64,000 bases of DNA. It comes from Clostridiales bacterium UBA7273. Lineage in GTDB: Bacteria; Bacillota; Clostridia; Oscillospirales; Oscillospiraceae. Each line of letters opens with the position of its first letter. Position 1 is the first letter of the stretch. The notes below the pieces were generated by a model that saw nothing but the letters and a program-made list of their open reading frames with translations, was not told the origin of the DNA and made no database searches. Positions 49,371 to 57,858 of this stretch are shown piece by piece. Position numbers and translations under genes: made by a program. The DNA is taken from positions 1-64,000 of the forward strand of contig DKRV01000032.1 in NCBI GenBank assembly GCA_002472405.1, written 5' to 3'.

Positions 49371-51410
49371 TTACTTTTCGACTATCTCGCCCTTGACTTC
49401 GCCATTGGTGGATACTTCGTAGACAAGTGCGTCCTCGCCATTGTCCTCAACCTCAGGAGCTTCTTCAACTTCTGCTGCTGCAGGCTCTGCAAGTGCACGG
49501 ATGGACAGGGAGATCTTGTGATTCTCGGTGTCGATAGCAGTGATCTTTGCCTCGACAACATCGCCGACAGAGAGGACCTCTTCGGGCTTGCCGATGCGGC
49601 GGTTTGCGATCTGAGAAATGTGGATAAGGCCGTCAACGCCGGGCAGGACTTCTGCAAATGCACCGAAGGTCATGAGCTTTACAATCTTGACCTCAGCGGT
49701 ATCGCCGACATTGTAGTTGGTGGTAAACTTGACCCAGGGATTCTCGTTGGGATCCTTATAACCGAGGGAGATCTTTTTCTTCTCCTTGTCGAAGCTGATG
49801 ACATAGACATCGACCTCGTCGCCGATATTGAATACTTCGGCAGGATTCTTGATGCGGCTCCAGCTCATCTCGGAGACGTGAACCATACCATCGATGCCGC
49901 CGATATCGACGAATGCACCGTAGCTGGTCATGGACTTTACGACACCGTGATACTTATTGCCGACCTCCATCTCGTTCCAGATAGCCTCAGCCTTCTCGCG
50001 GCGCTCTTTCTGAGCGACGGCACGGATGGAACCGACAACGCGCTTGCGGCTGCGGTTGACCTCGGTGATCTTAACGCGGACCTTCTGCTTGAGCAGCTGG
50101 TTCATGTCGGCCTCCTTGGGCAGGCCGGACTGGGATGCGGGAACGAATACGCGAACGCCCTTGACGTTAACAACTACGCCGCCCTTGTTGATCTCGGTAA
50201 CGGTGCCTTCGAGGAACTCGCCGCTCTCAACTGCTTCTTCGACCATCGTCCAGCTCTTTGCGGCATCAAGACGCTTCTTGGAGAGCATAACGGTGCCTTC
50301 GACATCGTTAACGCGGACAACAACTGCTTCGATGGTATCACCGACCTTGACAGCGTCTTCGACCTTGATGCCGTCATCGGTAAACTCGGTGGTGGGAATG
50401 AAGCCAGAATACTTGGTGCCGATATCGACACTGACTTCAGTGCCGGTAATAGCAACGACATAGCCGGTTACCTTATCTCCATTATATATAGTCTTGATGG
50501 ATTCCTCCAGCATTTCGTCGAAGGACATCTCCTTCTCTTCTGCCGGGATTGCATCAGTTTTGATTTCTTCGCTCATCGTGTTACTTACCTCCTTAATTAT
50601 CCACGCAGGCGTGGACGCTCCTGCCGTGATTCCGACGGTATCGGCGCTTTTGAGCCTGTCCATGTCCAGCTCACCGGCATTTTCGATAAACTGAACGTTC
50701 GGACAAACCTCGCTGCATATCACCGAAAGGTGGACGCTGTTTGCGCTGTGTTTTCCACCTATAACGACCATTGCATCGCACTCTGCCGCCAATTTTGCGG
50801 CTTCTTCCTGACGCATGGATGTTGCACCACATATTGTATCAAAGATTTGAAGATTTGTACATCTTTTTTTTAAGAAACTTGCACATTCGGTAAAATTACT
50901 ACGAGTTTGGGTCGTTTGGACTACCATCGTTATCGGTTTAGTCAACAATTTGCCGAATTTTCCGTACCACTCTTCCAATTCGGCGGCATTTTCGCATATC
51001 ACGCAGTCGCCGCACCAGCCTTTTACGGCCTCGACCTCGGGGTGATCGTGCATTCCGATGATGACTACAAATCTTCCGTCCTCCTGTGCCTTGCGGACAA
51101 GCTCATGTATGCGCTTTACCTTCGGACATGTTGCGTCCGTTATGTCTGCGCCGCGCTCTTCGAGCTGAGCGTACACCGCCTTCGACACACCATGCGAGCG
51201 TATCATGACTCTTGCACCGGCCGGCAGCTCATCGGGAGAATTTACAACCTTAAGCCCTTGATCTTCAAATTTTCGCACAACATCGTCATTGTGTATAAGC
51301 TGGCCGAGCGAATACGCGCTGCCGTTTTCAAGAAGCTGCTGCGCCATTTCCACCGATCGGCTGACACCAAAGCAGAAACCGGCACTTTTTGCAACGATAA
51401 AATTTTTCAT
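49371..51410 (-). CDS. ispH: IspH-ribosomal protein S1 fusion
   Basis: The 679-residue ORF joins two functions. Residues 1-278 are 4-hydroxy-3-methylbut-2-enyl diphosphate reductase, the last methylerythritol phosphate step, with iron-sulfur cysteines 13 (AGFCFGV), 95 (DATCPKV) and 194 (DTICGAT). Residues from about 279 carry four S1 RNA-binding repeats of ribosomal protein S1 (for example GKIVKSM-like YHGVVKSMTSYGAFVDIGGIDG). This fusion is recognised in Clostridia. An internal ATG at 50576, with a GGAGGT 10 nt upstream, could start a free 401-residue S1. It overlaps cmk by 4 nt. Confidence 0.95.
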   Translation of the reverse strand: MKNFIVAKSAGFCFGVSRSVEMAQQLLENGSAYSLGQLIHNDDVVRKFEDQGLKVVNSPDELPAGARVMIRSHGVSKAVYAQLEERGADITDATCPKVKRIHELVRKAQEDGRFVVIIGMHDHPEVEAVKGWCGDCVICENAAELEEWYGKFGKLLTKPITMVVQTTQTRSNFTECASFLKKRCTNLQIFDTICGATSMRQEEAAKLAAECDAMVVIGGKHSANSVHLSVICSEVCPNVQFIENAGELDMDRLKSADTVGITAGASTPAWIIKEVSNTMSEEIKTDAIPAEEKEMSFDEMLEESIKTIYNGDKVTGYVVAITGTEVSVDIGTKYSGFIPTTEFTDDGIKVEDAVKVGDTIEAVVVRVNDVEGTVMLSKKRLDAAKSWTMVEEAVESGEFLEGTVTEINKGGVVVNVKGVRVFVPASQSGLPKEADMNQLLKQKVRVKITEVNRSRKRVVGSIRAVAQKERREKAEAIWNEMEVGNKYHGVVKSMTSYGAFVDIGGIDGMVHVSEMSWSRIKNPAEVFNIGDEVDVYVISFDKEKKKISLGYKDPNENPWVKFTTNYNVGDTAEVKIVKLMTFGAFAEVLPGVDGLIHISQIANRRIGKPEEVLSVGDVVEAKITAIDTENHKISLSIRALAEPAAAEVEEAPEVEDNGEDALVYEVSTNGEVKGEIVEK

Positions 51411-52084
51411 ATTGCACGCCCCGTCTTTTCGCTTATTAAGCGGCAGACCTCGTCTATGCTCTCTTCGAGCGTATTTCCGCTCGTATCGAGCAGGACCGCA
51501 TCTTCAGCGGCCTTGAGCGGAGCTGCTGCGCGCTTCGTATCCTGCTCGTCGCGCTGCTCCATTTCCGCCAGTACTTCATCAAAAGGCTTTTCCATGCCCT
51601 TGGCGCACTGCTCTTCATAGCGGCGGCGTGCGCGATCCCGGACATCGGCGGTGAGGAATATCTTCAGCTCGGCATTCGGCAGGATAACGGTACCTATATC
51701 GCGGCCGTCCATGATCACGTCGTATTTTTCGGCCATGCCGCGCTGCATATCAACAAGAAACGCCCTGACCTCGGGAATGGCCGAGACTTTTGACGCAAGC
51801 ATCGACACCTCCGGCAGCCTTATATCCCGTGAAACATCGTTTCCGTCAAGATACATGTGTTGCTCACCTGCATCGTTATATTTAAGCTCGATCTCAAGCG
51901 TCGGAAGCAGCGCAACTACAGCAGCGGTATCGTCGAGGCTCACGCCGTGTATTTTGGTCGCAAGGCCGATGGTTCTGTATATGGCTCCGGTATCAACATA
52001 TATAAAGCCGAATTTTTCGGCTGCTTTTCGTGATATTGTGCTCTTTCCGGCGCCGGACGGGCCGTCGATGGCTATTGAGATCAT
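51407..52084 (-). CDS. cmk: Cytidylate kinase
   Basis: The 225-residue enzyme phosphorylates CMP/dCMP. The P-loop is AIDGPSGAGKST; YVDTGAIYRTI and the DGRDIGTVILPNA motif (CMP site) are present, followed by the DVRDRARRRYEE lid. The order cmk then ispH-rpsA is conserved in Clostridia; the plsC often found between them is absent. Confidence 0.96.
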   Translation of the reverse strand: MISIAIDGPSGAGKSTISRKAAEKFGFIYVDTGAIYRTIGLATKIHGVSLDDTAAVVALLPTLEIELKYNDAGEQHMYLDGNDVSRDIRLPEVSMLASKVSAIPEVRAFLVDMQRGMAEKYDVIMDGRDIGTVILPNAELKIFLTADVRDRARRRYEEQCAKGMEKPFDEVLAEMEQRDEQDTKRAAAPLKAAEDAVLLDTSGNTLEESIDEVCRLISEKTGRAI

Positions 52085-52097
52085 AAGCTATCCATCC

Positions 52098-53327
52098 TTA
52101 AATCGAATTTGCGGCAACATATGCCGTTGACCATGCTATCTGAAGATTAAATCCGCCTGTGTAAGCGTCAATATCCATAACTTCACCTGCAAAATACAGG
52201 CCGGAGACCAGCTTTGACTCCATGGTGCGCGGATTAATCTCCTTGGTCAAAACACCGCCTGAGGTGACTATTGCCTCATCTATCGGGCGCGGCCCACTGA
52301 TTGAGATCGGGAATTCCTTAAACAGCCGCAAAAGATCATGCCGCTGCTGCCGGGTTATTGAGTTTACCTTTTCTTCGGCCGGAATACCCGACAGTTCAAC
52401 AAGCACCGGGATCATAGTTTTGCCGGCAAGATCGCACAGCGAATTTGCAAAATCGCGGTTTGCGTATTTTTCAAAATCGCGCAGAAGCCGCGCGTCGAGC
52501 TTTTTTTCGTCAAGCGCAGGCTTGAGATCAATGCTCAGCCGATACTTAGCACTGCCGAAATTGCGCATATGAGAGCTTGCCGAGAGCACAAGCGGCCCCG
52601 ATACTCCGAAATGCGTAAACAGCATTTCGCCAAGCTCGCGAAAAATCAGCTTATCGTTTTCATACGCCGAAAGTGTCACGTTTTTAAGCGAAAATCCCTG
52701 CATCTGCGCGCAATATTCATCGTCGCTCTCAAGCGGAACAAGCGACGGCCGGCACGGTGCTATACTGTGTCCGAGCTCCCGAGCCATTTTATAGCCTGCT
52801 CCGGTAGAGCCTGTGAGCGGATACGAAAGTCCGCCGGTGCAGATAACGGCGGCGCGGCAGGATATAACTCCGCTGTCGGTCTTTACGCCGGTGACTTCGC
52901 CGTTTTCCGTAATAATATGCTTTGCGCTTTCGCGTATGTGACGCACTCCGCTGCGCTCGAGATTGCGCGCGAGCGTTCCGGCAACGTCGTTTGCGTTGTC
53001 GGACACGGGAAACACGCGGTTGCCGCGCTCGGTTTTAAGAGGAAGCCCGAGCGACTCGAAAAACTGCATTGTTTCTCGCGGCGAGAGCCTGTTGAGCGCA
53101 CTGTACAGAAACCTGCCGTCGCCGGGTATGTTGGTAAGAAAATCTTTTATGTCGCAGTTGTTGGTCACGTTGCAGCGGCCCTTGCCCGTTATGCGCAGCT
53201 TGCGCCCGAGCGTTTTGTTCGGCTCAAGCAGGATAACGTCAAGGCCGCGCTGCGCAGCTACAAGGCTGCACATCATTCCGGCGGCTCCGCCGCCGATAAC
53301 AACCGCGTCCGCACTTAATTTTGTCAT
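52098..53327 (-). CDS. HI0933/BaiN-like FAD-dependent oxidoreductase
   Basis: The 409-residue flavoprotein has an N-terminal dinucleotide-binding motif (VVIGGGAAGMMCSLVAAQRG), the family-specific GRKLRITGKGRCNVTNN, an ATP/FAD region VICTGGLSYPLTGSTGAGY and a C-terminal VTSGGVLTKEINPRTMESK, then YFAGEVMDIDAYTGGFNLQIAWSTG-type block ending in NLQIAWSTA. Some relatives, such as BaiN, act on bile-acid derivatives; the general substrate is unknown. It overlaps rpiR by 4 nt. Confidence 0.9.
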   Translation of the reverse strand: MTKLSADAVVIGGGAAGMMCSLVAAQRGLDVILLEPNKTLGRKLRITGKGRCNVTNNCDIKDFLTNIPGDGRFLYSALNRLSPRETMQFFESLGLPLKTERGNRVFPVSDNANDVAGTLARNLERSGVRHIRESAKHIITENGEVTGVKTDSGVISCRAAVICTGGLSYPLTGSTGAGYKMARELGHSIAPCRPSLVPLESDDEYCAQMQGFSLKNVTLSAYENDKLIFRELGEMLFTHFGVSGPLVLSASSHMRNFGSAKYRLSIDLKPALDEKKLDARLLRDFEKYANRDFANSLCDLAGKTMIPVLVELSGIPAEEKVNSITRQQRHDLLRLFKEFPISISGPRPIDEAIVTSGGVLTKEINPRTMESKLVSGLYFAGEVMDIDAYTGGFNLQIAWSTAYVAANSI

Positions 53328-54214
53328 GTCGTACCGCCGTGTTCGGTCTGCTCATAGACCTTATTTTCGCTCCATATGGTCTCCAGACGCTCGAATGTTT
53401 TCGAGAGGTTTTCCTTGTTTTTAATTCCGACGGCAATAATGATCGCGTTTATAAGGCTCATCGGAGCCACGAGCGAATCAAGGAACGAGACCATGTCGCT
53501 TTTTGCGTGCAGGCAAACGTCGGCAATGCCGTTGAGCGGCGAGGCAGGACCGTCGGTAATTGCAGCGGTCATAGCGCCCATTTTCTTCGCAAACTCCATT
53601 GCGTCAACGGTATGGCTTGAATAGCGCGGAAAGCTTATCGCTATAAACAGATCGCCCTCGCCTATTCTTATTATCTGCTCGAACACCTCGCTTGCCGCAG
53701 TGTCGTGGATAACGCTTACGTTGCTGCGCAGAAGATTAAGATACAGGCCCAAAAAGCTTGAGAGCGACGTCGAAGTGCGCATGCCGACAATGTAGATATT
53801 CTTTGCCTCAATGATAGAATCGACAAACTTATTGAAGCTTTCCTGCTCTAATATCTCGAGGGTCGCCTGAAGATTCTGAATATCGCTGCCTATTATCGAG
53901 CGCACGATATCATTATCGTCTATCATGCTTTTTGCAACCTCAATGCGCTGCACGGATGTAAGGCGGTTGCGTATCATCTCCTGCAAGGCCTTGCGCATGC
54001 TCGGATATCCGTCATAGCCAAGCTCAGCCGCAAAGCGAACGACCGTCGATTCGCTGACACCGACGATCTTGCCGAGCCTTCCGGCAGTCATGAACGCCGC
54101 CTTGTCATAGTTATTCAAAATGTATTTTGCAATGATTCTCTGTCCCTTTGAGAACTTGTTGCTGCCCTTAGAAAGAACACTCAGAAGATCATTTTCCACA
54201 TTGATCATCTCCAT
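53324..54214 (-). CDS. MurR/RpiR-family transcription regulator
   Basis: The 296-residue protein has an N-terminal helix-turn-helix (AAFMTAGRLGKIVGVSESTVVRFAAELGYDGYP) and a SIS sugar-phosphate domain (KNIYIVGMRTSTSLSSFLGLYL ... ISFPRYSSHTVDAMEFA). The start at ATG 54214 lacks a ribosome-binding site; a GTG at 54199 lies 9 nt after GGAG and may be the true start. A palindromic operator-like repeat covers its promoter, suggesting autoregulation. The ligand is probably a phosphosugar, with no target operon obvious nearby. Confidence 0.9.
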   Translation of the reverse strand: MEMINVENDLLSVLSKGSNKFSKGQRIIAKYILNNYDKAAFMTAGRLGKIVGVSESTVVRFAAELGYDGYPSMRKALQEMIRNRLTSVQRIEVAKSMIDDNDIVRSIIGSDIQNLQATLEILEQESFNKFVDSIIEAKNIYIVGMRTSTSLSSFLGLYLNLLRSNVSVIHDTAASEVFEQIIRIGEGDLFIAISFPRYSSHTVDAMEFAKKMGAMTAAITDGPASPLNGIADVCLHAKSDMVSFLDSLVAPMSLINAIIIAVGIKNKENLSKTFERLETIWSENKVYEQTEHGGTT

Positions 54215-54231
54215 GTTAAAACATAAACCTC

Positions 54232-54260
54232 ATTTTACTTTCAAATTGCTTTAATTGCAA
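54232..54260 (-). promoter_or_regulatory. Predicted promoter of the rpiR-family gene
   Basis: On the minus strand TTGCAA (54255-54260) and TAAAAT (54232-54237) are 17 nt apart. The -35 lies within the inverted repeat at 54253-54275. The implied leader to ATG 54214 is only about 11 nt. Confidence 0.6.
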
Positions 54261-54275
54261 TAGCATTTTGCAATT
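54253..54275. repeat. Inverted repeat, candidate operator of the RpiR-type regulator
   Basis: Perfect 8-bp arms AATTGCAA and TTGCAATT flank the 7-nt spacer TAGCATT. It overlaps the predicted -35. A partial extra half-site (AAATTGC) lies next to it at 54243-54249. Confidence 0.6.
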
Positions 54276-54345
54276 TTTTTAGGCTAAACTTGCATATTCC
54301 GGTGTATTTGCGGCATGCAAATAAAATTTCACAGCCATTGAGGAT

Positions 54346-55056
54346 TCATTCCAGCTGCAAATCTTGCAATTCTGCCTCTGTCAGGTGTCTCCACTGCCCC
54401 GGCTTTAAGTCGCCGATCGAAAGGGTCCCCTCAGATACGCGCTTGAGCTTTGTCAGCTTGACGCCTGCGCATTCGCACATCTTCCGTATCTGGCGGTTTC
54501 TTCCCTCGTGGATGCATATTGAAAGCTGAGTGTAATCGTCAGTTTCAAATATTATGTCAACCTTAGCCGGCTCAATTTTATAGCCGTCTATTATAAGCGG
54601 ACTGCGCAGAACCTTAAGCGCGGTTTCGCTGCACTTTCCGCTTATCCAGGCATGATAGGTCTTGCTTGTTTCCGACGATGGATGCATGAGCCGGTTTGCA
54701 AAGTCGCCGTCATCAGTCATTATGAGCAAGCCCTCAGAGTACATATCGAGCCTTCCGACCGGATAAAGACGCACGCCAAGGTCTTTGACAAGCTCGCTTA
54801 CGCAGCGGCGGTTTTTTTCGTCCTTAAGCGTGGTAACATAGCCGCGCGGCTTATACAGCATTATGTACGTCCGCTCCTCACATTTTGCAAGGAGCTTTCC
54901 GTCTACGCAGATAATATCGGTATCGGGGTCTGCACTGTCTCCAAGCGCGGCAGGAATGCCGTTGACGGTGACCTTCCCCATTTTTATAAGCTCTTCGCTT
55001 TTGCGGCGCGAGGTAAGTCCGGCCGCAGATATGAGCTTTTGAAGGCGCTGCTTCAT
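54346..55056 (-). CDS. rluB: 23S rRNA pseudouridine synthase RluB-type
   Basis: The 236-residue protein has an N-terminal S4 domain (RLQKLISAAGLTSRRKSEELIKMGKVTVNG) and a pseudouridine synthase domain with the catalytic Asp in VGRLDMYSEGLLIMTDDG. KTYHAWISG, IHEGRNRQIRKM and KLKRVSEGTLSIGDLKPGQWR follow. It overlaps dacF by 4 nt. The usual neighbours spmA and spmB are absent. Confidence 0.95.
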   Translation of the reverse strand: MKQRLQKLISAAGLTSRRKSEELIKMGKVTVNGIPAALGDSADPDTDIICVDGKLLAKCEERTYIMLYKPRGYVTTLKDEKNRRCVSELVKDLGVRLYPVGRLDMYSEGLLIMTDDGDFANRLMHPSSETSKTYHAWISGKCSETALKVLRSPLIIDGYKIEPAKVDIIFETDDYTQLSICIHEGRNRQIRKMCECAGVKLTKLKRVSEGTLSIGDLKPGQWRHLTEAELQDLQLE

Positions 55057-56192
55057 TTTGCCTCTCCTTCGATATAATACGGTCTGAGCGCCGTATCAAA
55101 TATTCTCAATATTCTCTCGCCCGGCGTGAGCCGCTGAGCGAGGTCTGTTTTAACGTCCTCAGTATAAACCAAATTCTCCTGCGCCGCAAGAGAGCCGTTT
55201 ACAAACAGGCTTATCTTTCCAATCCGTTCCCCCTCAATTCCGCCGGCAAAAAGTATGCGCGGCGCCTCGAGCTTGATATCAAGCTCGTCATCCGAGCGCA
55301 CAAGAAGCTTAATTTCGTTTTGTGGTATTGCCTCGGCCGTGCTCGCCGCAGAGGAGGCCACGTCGAGCGTTACCTTGAAGCTGTCCGGGCTGTATGACGC
55401 AATGCGGTAGTCTGAAAACGCCTTGTCCAGAAGGTACTTGTGGTCATTCCAGTCATCTGGAGCGCTGAGCGTTACGCACACAAGGCGCATGCCGTTTCGC
55501 TCGGCACAGCTTACGAGAGTTCTGCCGGCTGCCATCGTATAGCCGGTTTTTACGCCTATGCAGCCCTCGTACTCGCGCAGAAGGCGGTTGTGATTATAGT
55601 ATGTCACACCCTTAATGACGGCGCAGTTTGTTGATGCAATGTCACGAAAATCGTCGTTTTCCATGCAGTATGCCGTCAGGCGCGCCATATCTCGGGCTGT
55701 TGAATAATGTCCGTCCTCATCCAAGCCGTGCGGATTGCGGAAAGACGAGTTTTCCATGCCGAGCCGGGAAGCCGTTTCGTTCATTTTTTCAACGAACGTG
55801 CTTTCGTCGCCGCAAACGGTGCAGGCAAGAGCCTCAGCTGCGTCATTGCCGGAATTTAGCATCATTCCGTAAAGCAGTTCTCTTACCGTGTAGCTCTGCC
55901 CGGGATTTGCATACATGCTCGAGCCTTCTATGGCGCTCCATTCGGGCTTTATTACTATCTGCGCGTCAAGATCGGCGTTTTCTATGACCACGATAGCAGT
56001 CATAATCTTTGTTATGCTTGCAATTAGCATTCGCTCGTCGGCGTTTTGCTCAAAAATAACGTCGCCTGTGTCGGCGCACAGGACAATCGCGCTGTGGGCA
56101 CTAAGCTCGTGCTCCTCATCTGCAAGAGCCGATATCGGCAGCATTGCCGATATAACTGCCCCAACTATAATTGCTGAAACGATTTTCTTCAT
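55053..56192 (-). CDS. dacF: D-alanyl-D-alanine carboxypeptidase (DacF/DacB type)
   Basis: The 379-residue exported penicillin-binding protein has a signal peptide ending ALADEE near residue 26. The SxxK motif is SITK at about 59-62; SxN is SGN in MMLNSGNDAAEA; KTG is in VKTGYTMAAG. A C-terminal beta domain (PBP5-like) follows. It trims peptidoglycan stem peptides; its place with gerW and DUF2953 genes suggests a spore-cortex role. The ATG at 56192 is chosen over upstream GTG codons. Confidence 0.93.
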   Translation of the reverse strand: MKKIVSAIIVGAVISAMLPISALADEEHELSAHSAIVLCADTGDVIFEQNADERMLIASITKIMTAIVVIENADLDAQIVIKPEWSAIEGSSMYANPGQSYTVRELLYGMMLNSGNDAAEALACTVCGDESTFVEKMNETASRLGMENSSFRNPHGLDEDGHYSTARDMARLTAYCMENDDFRDIASTNCAVIKGVTYYNHNRLLREYEGCIGVKTGYTMAAGRTLVSCAERNGMRLVCVTLSAPDDWNDHKYLLDKAFSDYRIASYSPDSFKVTLDVASSAASTAEAIPQNEIKLLVRSDDELDIKLEAPRILFAGGIEGERIGKISLFVNGSLAAQENLVYTEDVKTDLAQRLTPGERILRIFDTALRPYYIEGEAK

Positions 56193-56247
56193 GAAAATAA
56201 GCACCACCTTTCCGGGCAGTGCTTATTATTGACGAAAACAAACTGTT

Positions 56248-56625
56248 TTAATCGGTTTTCTTATTAGTATTTGCGATGCTCTCGATCTTATCCATAACAT
56301 CGGGCACGAGGTCGATTATGCGGTCAACTCCGTTTTTGGCCGGAGGAGCGACATTTATCATACGCACGCCGTCATCCTTGACGACAAGAAAGCCTATCGG
56401 CTCGATCTTGACAGCAGCCGCGCTGCCGCCGCCGTAGCCCTGCTTGCTGCCGCCGAGCGAGTCTCCGCCGGCGCCGCCGAATCCAAAGCTGAGCTTTGAT
56501 ACGGGTATGATCGTCTGCCCGTCGGGCGTGACGATGGGCTCGCCTACTATGTTGTTTACCTCAACAAGGTTCTTGATGTTGTTCATCGTTGACTGCATCA
56601 TTTCGCTCAGTTTGTTGTTTTCCAT
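56248..56625 (-). CDS. gerW: GerW-family sporulation protein (YtfJ)
   Basis: The 125-residue protein carries the YtfJ/GerW layout: MMQSTMNNIKNLVEVNNIVGEPI, a Gly-rich centre (FGFGGAGGDSLGGS) and IEPIGFLVVKDDGVRMINV. Bacillus ytfJ is a sporulation gene whose product affects germination. The ATG at 56625 with AAGGGTGG is chosen. It overlaps the DUF2953 gene by 65 nt in another frame. Confidence 0.92.
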   Translation of the reverse strand: MENNKLSEMMQSTMNNIKNLVEVNNIVGEPIVTPDGQTIIPVSKLSFGFGGAGGDSLGGSKQGYGGGSAAAVKIEPIGFLVVKDDGVRMINVAPPAKNGVDRIIDLVPDVMDKIESIANTNKKTD

Positions 56626-57235
56626 TGCGTGCCACCCTTTCACGGATACGCTGTATCCTGTTTTTTATCAGAATTTTCAGAAACCCAAAGCCTGCCGCAA
56701 GGCCGACCGCGATCACGCATCCAAGTCTTACGGATGCCGAGACCTCAAATTCGGCTTTGCTTTTTTCTCCGTTCATATCAAGGCCGATATATATATCTTT
56801 CCTTTTTACCTTAAATCCATTTTCAAAAAACGGTATTATAGAACCGACAAAGCCGTTTACGGCGTTATATCTAATAACCGCGTCATACGGATCCGGAGCG
56901 GATACAACTGCGTGCAGGTATATATACCCGAAATACACCCCGTTTTTAAATCGGCCGAGCGCGCGCAGCGCAACCCTTATAAGCTTCAGCCAGTCATCGA
57001 GCGCAAAGCCGAGATCGAAGTTTTTCTGTGGCTTATCCTCTGTTTCGGCATCTGCCTCGGTTTTTTCTTCGCTCTTTTCGGCTTTTTTCTTTGCCGGATA
57101 CAGCCTGAGCTTATAAAACCACGCGCTTGCCGCGACTGTGAACTTACCTTCCCGGCAGGCAACGTGAACGCCGAGCGGAATGAGCATTATCGCCGCAAGA
57201 ATTATTAAGATGATAATAAGCACGACCAAGCGCAT
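56561..57235 (-). CDS. DUF2953-domain membrane protein (YtfI)
   Basis: The protein of about 224 residues has an N-terminal membrane helix (LVVLIIILIILAAIMLIPL), a Lys/Glu-rich stretch (KKKAEKSEEKTEAD), the core domain (VYFGYIYLHAVVSAPDPY ... GFVGSIIP) and a second helix (IAVGLAAGFGFLKILI) with a charged tail. It corresponds to Bacillus YtfI next to ytfJ. Its C-terminal 65 nt overlap gerW, which makes a joint function plausible. Ribosome-binding site is weak. Confidence 0.85.
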   Translation of the reverse strand: MRLVVLIIILIILAAIMLIPLGVHVACREGKFTVAASAWFYKLRLYPAKKKAEKSEEKTEADAETEDKPQKNFDLGFALDDWLKLIRVALRALGRFKNGVYFGYIYLHAVVSAPDPYDAVIRYNAVNGFVGSIIPFFENGFKVKRKDIYIGLDMNGEKSKAEFEVSASVRLGCVIAVGLAAGFGFLKILIKNRIQRIRERVARNGKQQTERNDAVNDEQHQEPC

Positions 57236-57247
57236 CACCCCGATGAA

Positions 57248-57850
57248 TTATTTAAGCTCTTCCATCCTGATCTGATTATTTCCGACCGTATTGAGCTTTT
57301 CTATTGCATCCTCCAGCTTTTTGACTCCGTCTCCCGAACTTATATCCGGAAGCTCGGGAAGATCTTCAAGCCTGCTCACACCCATAGTGCGCAGGAACGC
57401 GTCCGTTGTGCGCAAAAGCGAGGGTCTGCCCGGAACGTCAAGCTTTCCGCAGCGCTCGATAAGGCCGCGGTCAATGAGAACGCCGACGGTGTACGAGCTG
57501 TCAACTCCTCGCACCTGGTCGATATACGCCCTTGTGACTGGCTGGAAGTACGCAACTACAGCAAGGGTTTCCAGCGCCGGCTGCGAGAGCATCGGCGGCT
57601 TGCGCTGCTCGAGCGTTTTGCTTATGACCGCCGCATATTCCGGCGACGAGCACATCTGGAGCTTATTATCCAGCGTCAGTATCCGAATGCCGCGCCTGTT
57701 GAAGCTGTATTCATCGGAAAGCTCCTTTGCTGCGGCGAGCACCTCATCCTCGCTCACCTCGAGGATAAGTGATATGCGCGCCGTCGACACAGGTTCGCCT
57801 GCTGCAAAAAGTATTGCCTCAACGGCTGACTTTATATTCTCTGTTTCCAT
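57248..57850 (-). CDS. scpB: Segregation and condensation protein B
   Basis: The 200-residue winged-helix protein contains SAVEAILFAAGEPVSTARISLIL, KPPMLSQPALETLAVVAYFQPVTRAYIDQVRGV and RPSLLRTTDAFLRTMGV, the ScpB pattern. With ScpA and SMC it forms condensin. It follows scpA by 8 nt. Confidence 0.95.
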   Translation of the reverse strand: METENIKSAVEAILFAAGEPVSTARISLILEVSEDEVLAAAKELSDEYSFNRRGIRILTLDNKLQMCSSPEYAAVISKTLEQRKPPMLSQPALETLAVVAYFQPVTRAYIDQVRGVDSSYTVGVLIDRGLIERCGKLDVPGRPSLLRTTDAFLRTMGVSRLEDLPELPDISSGDGVKKLEDAIEKLNTVGNNQIRMEELK

Positions 57851-57858
57851 TACATATC

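Noticed and set aside
49338..50873. Plus-strand open frame of 511 codons
   Set aside because: Antisense to the S1 repeats; its Asp/Leu-rich repeats are the mirror of repeated S1 codons.
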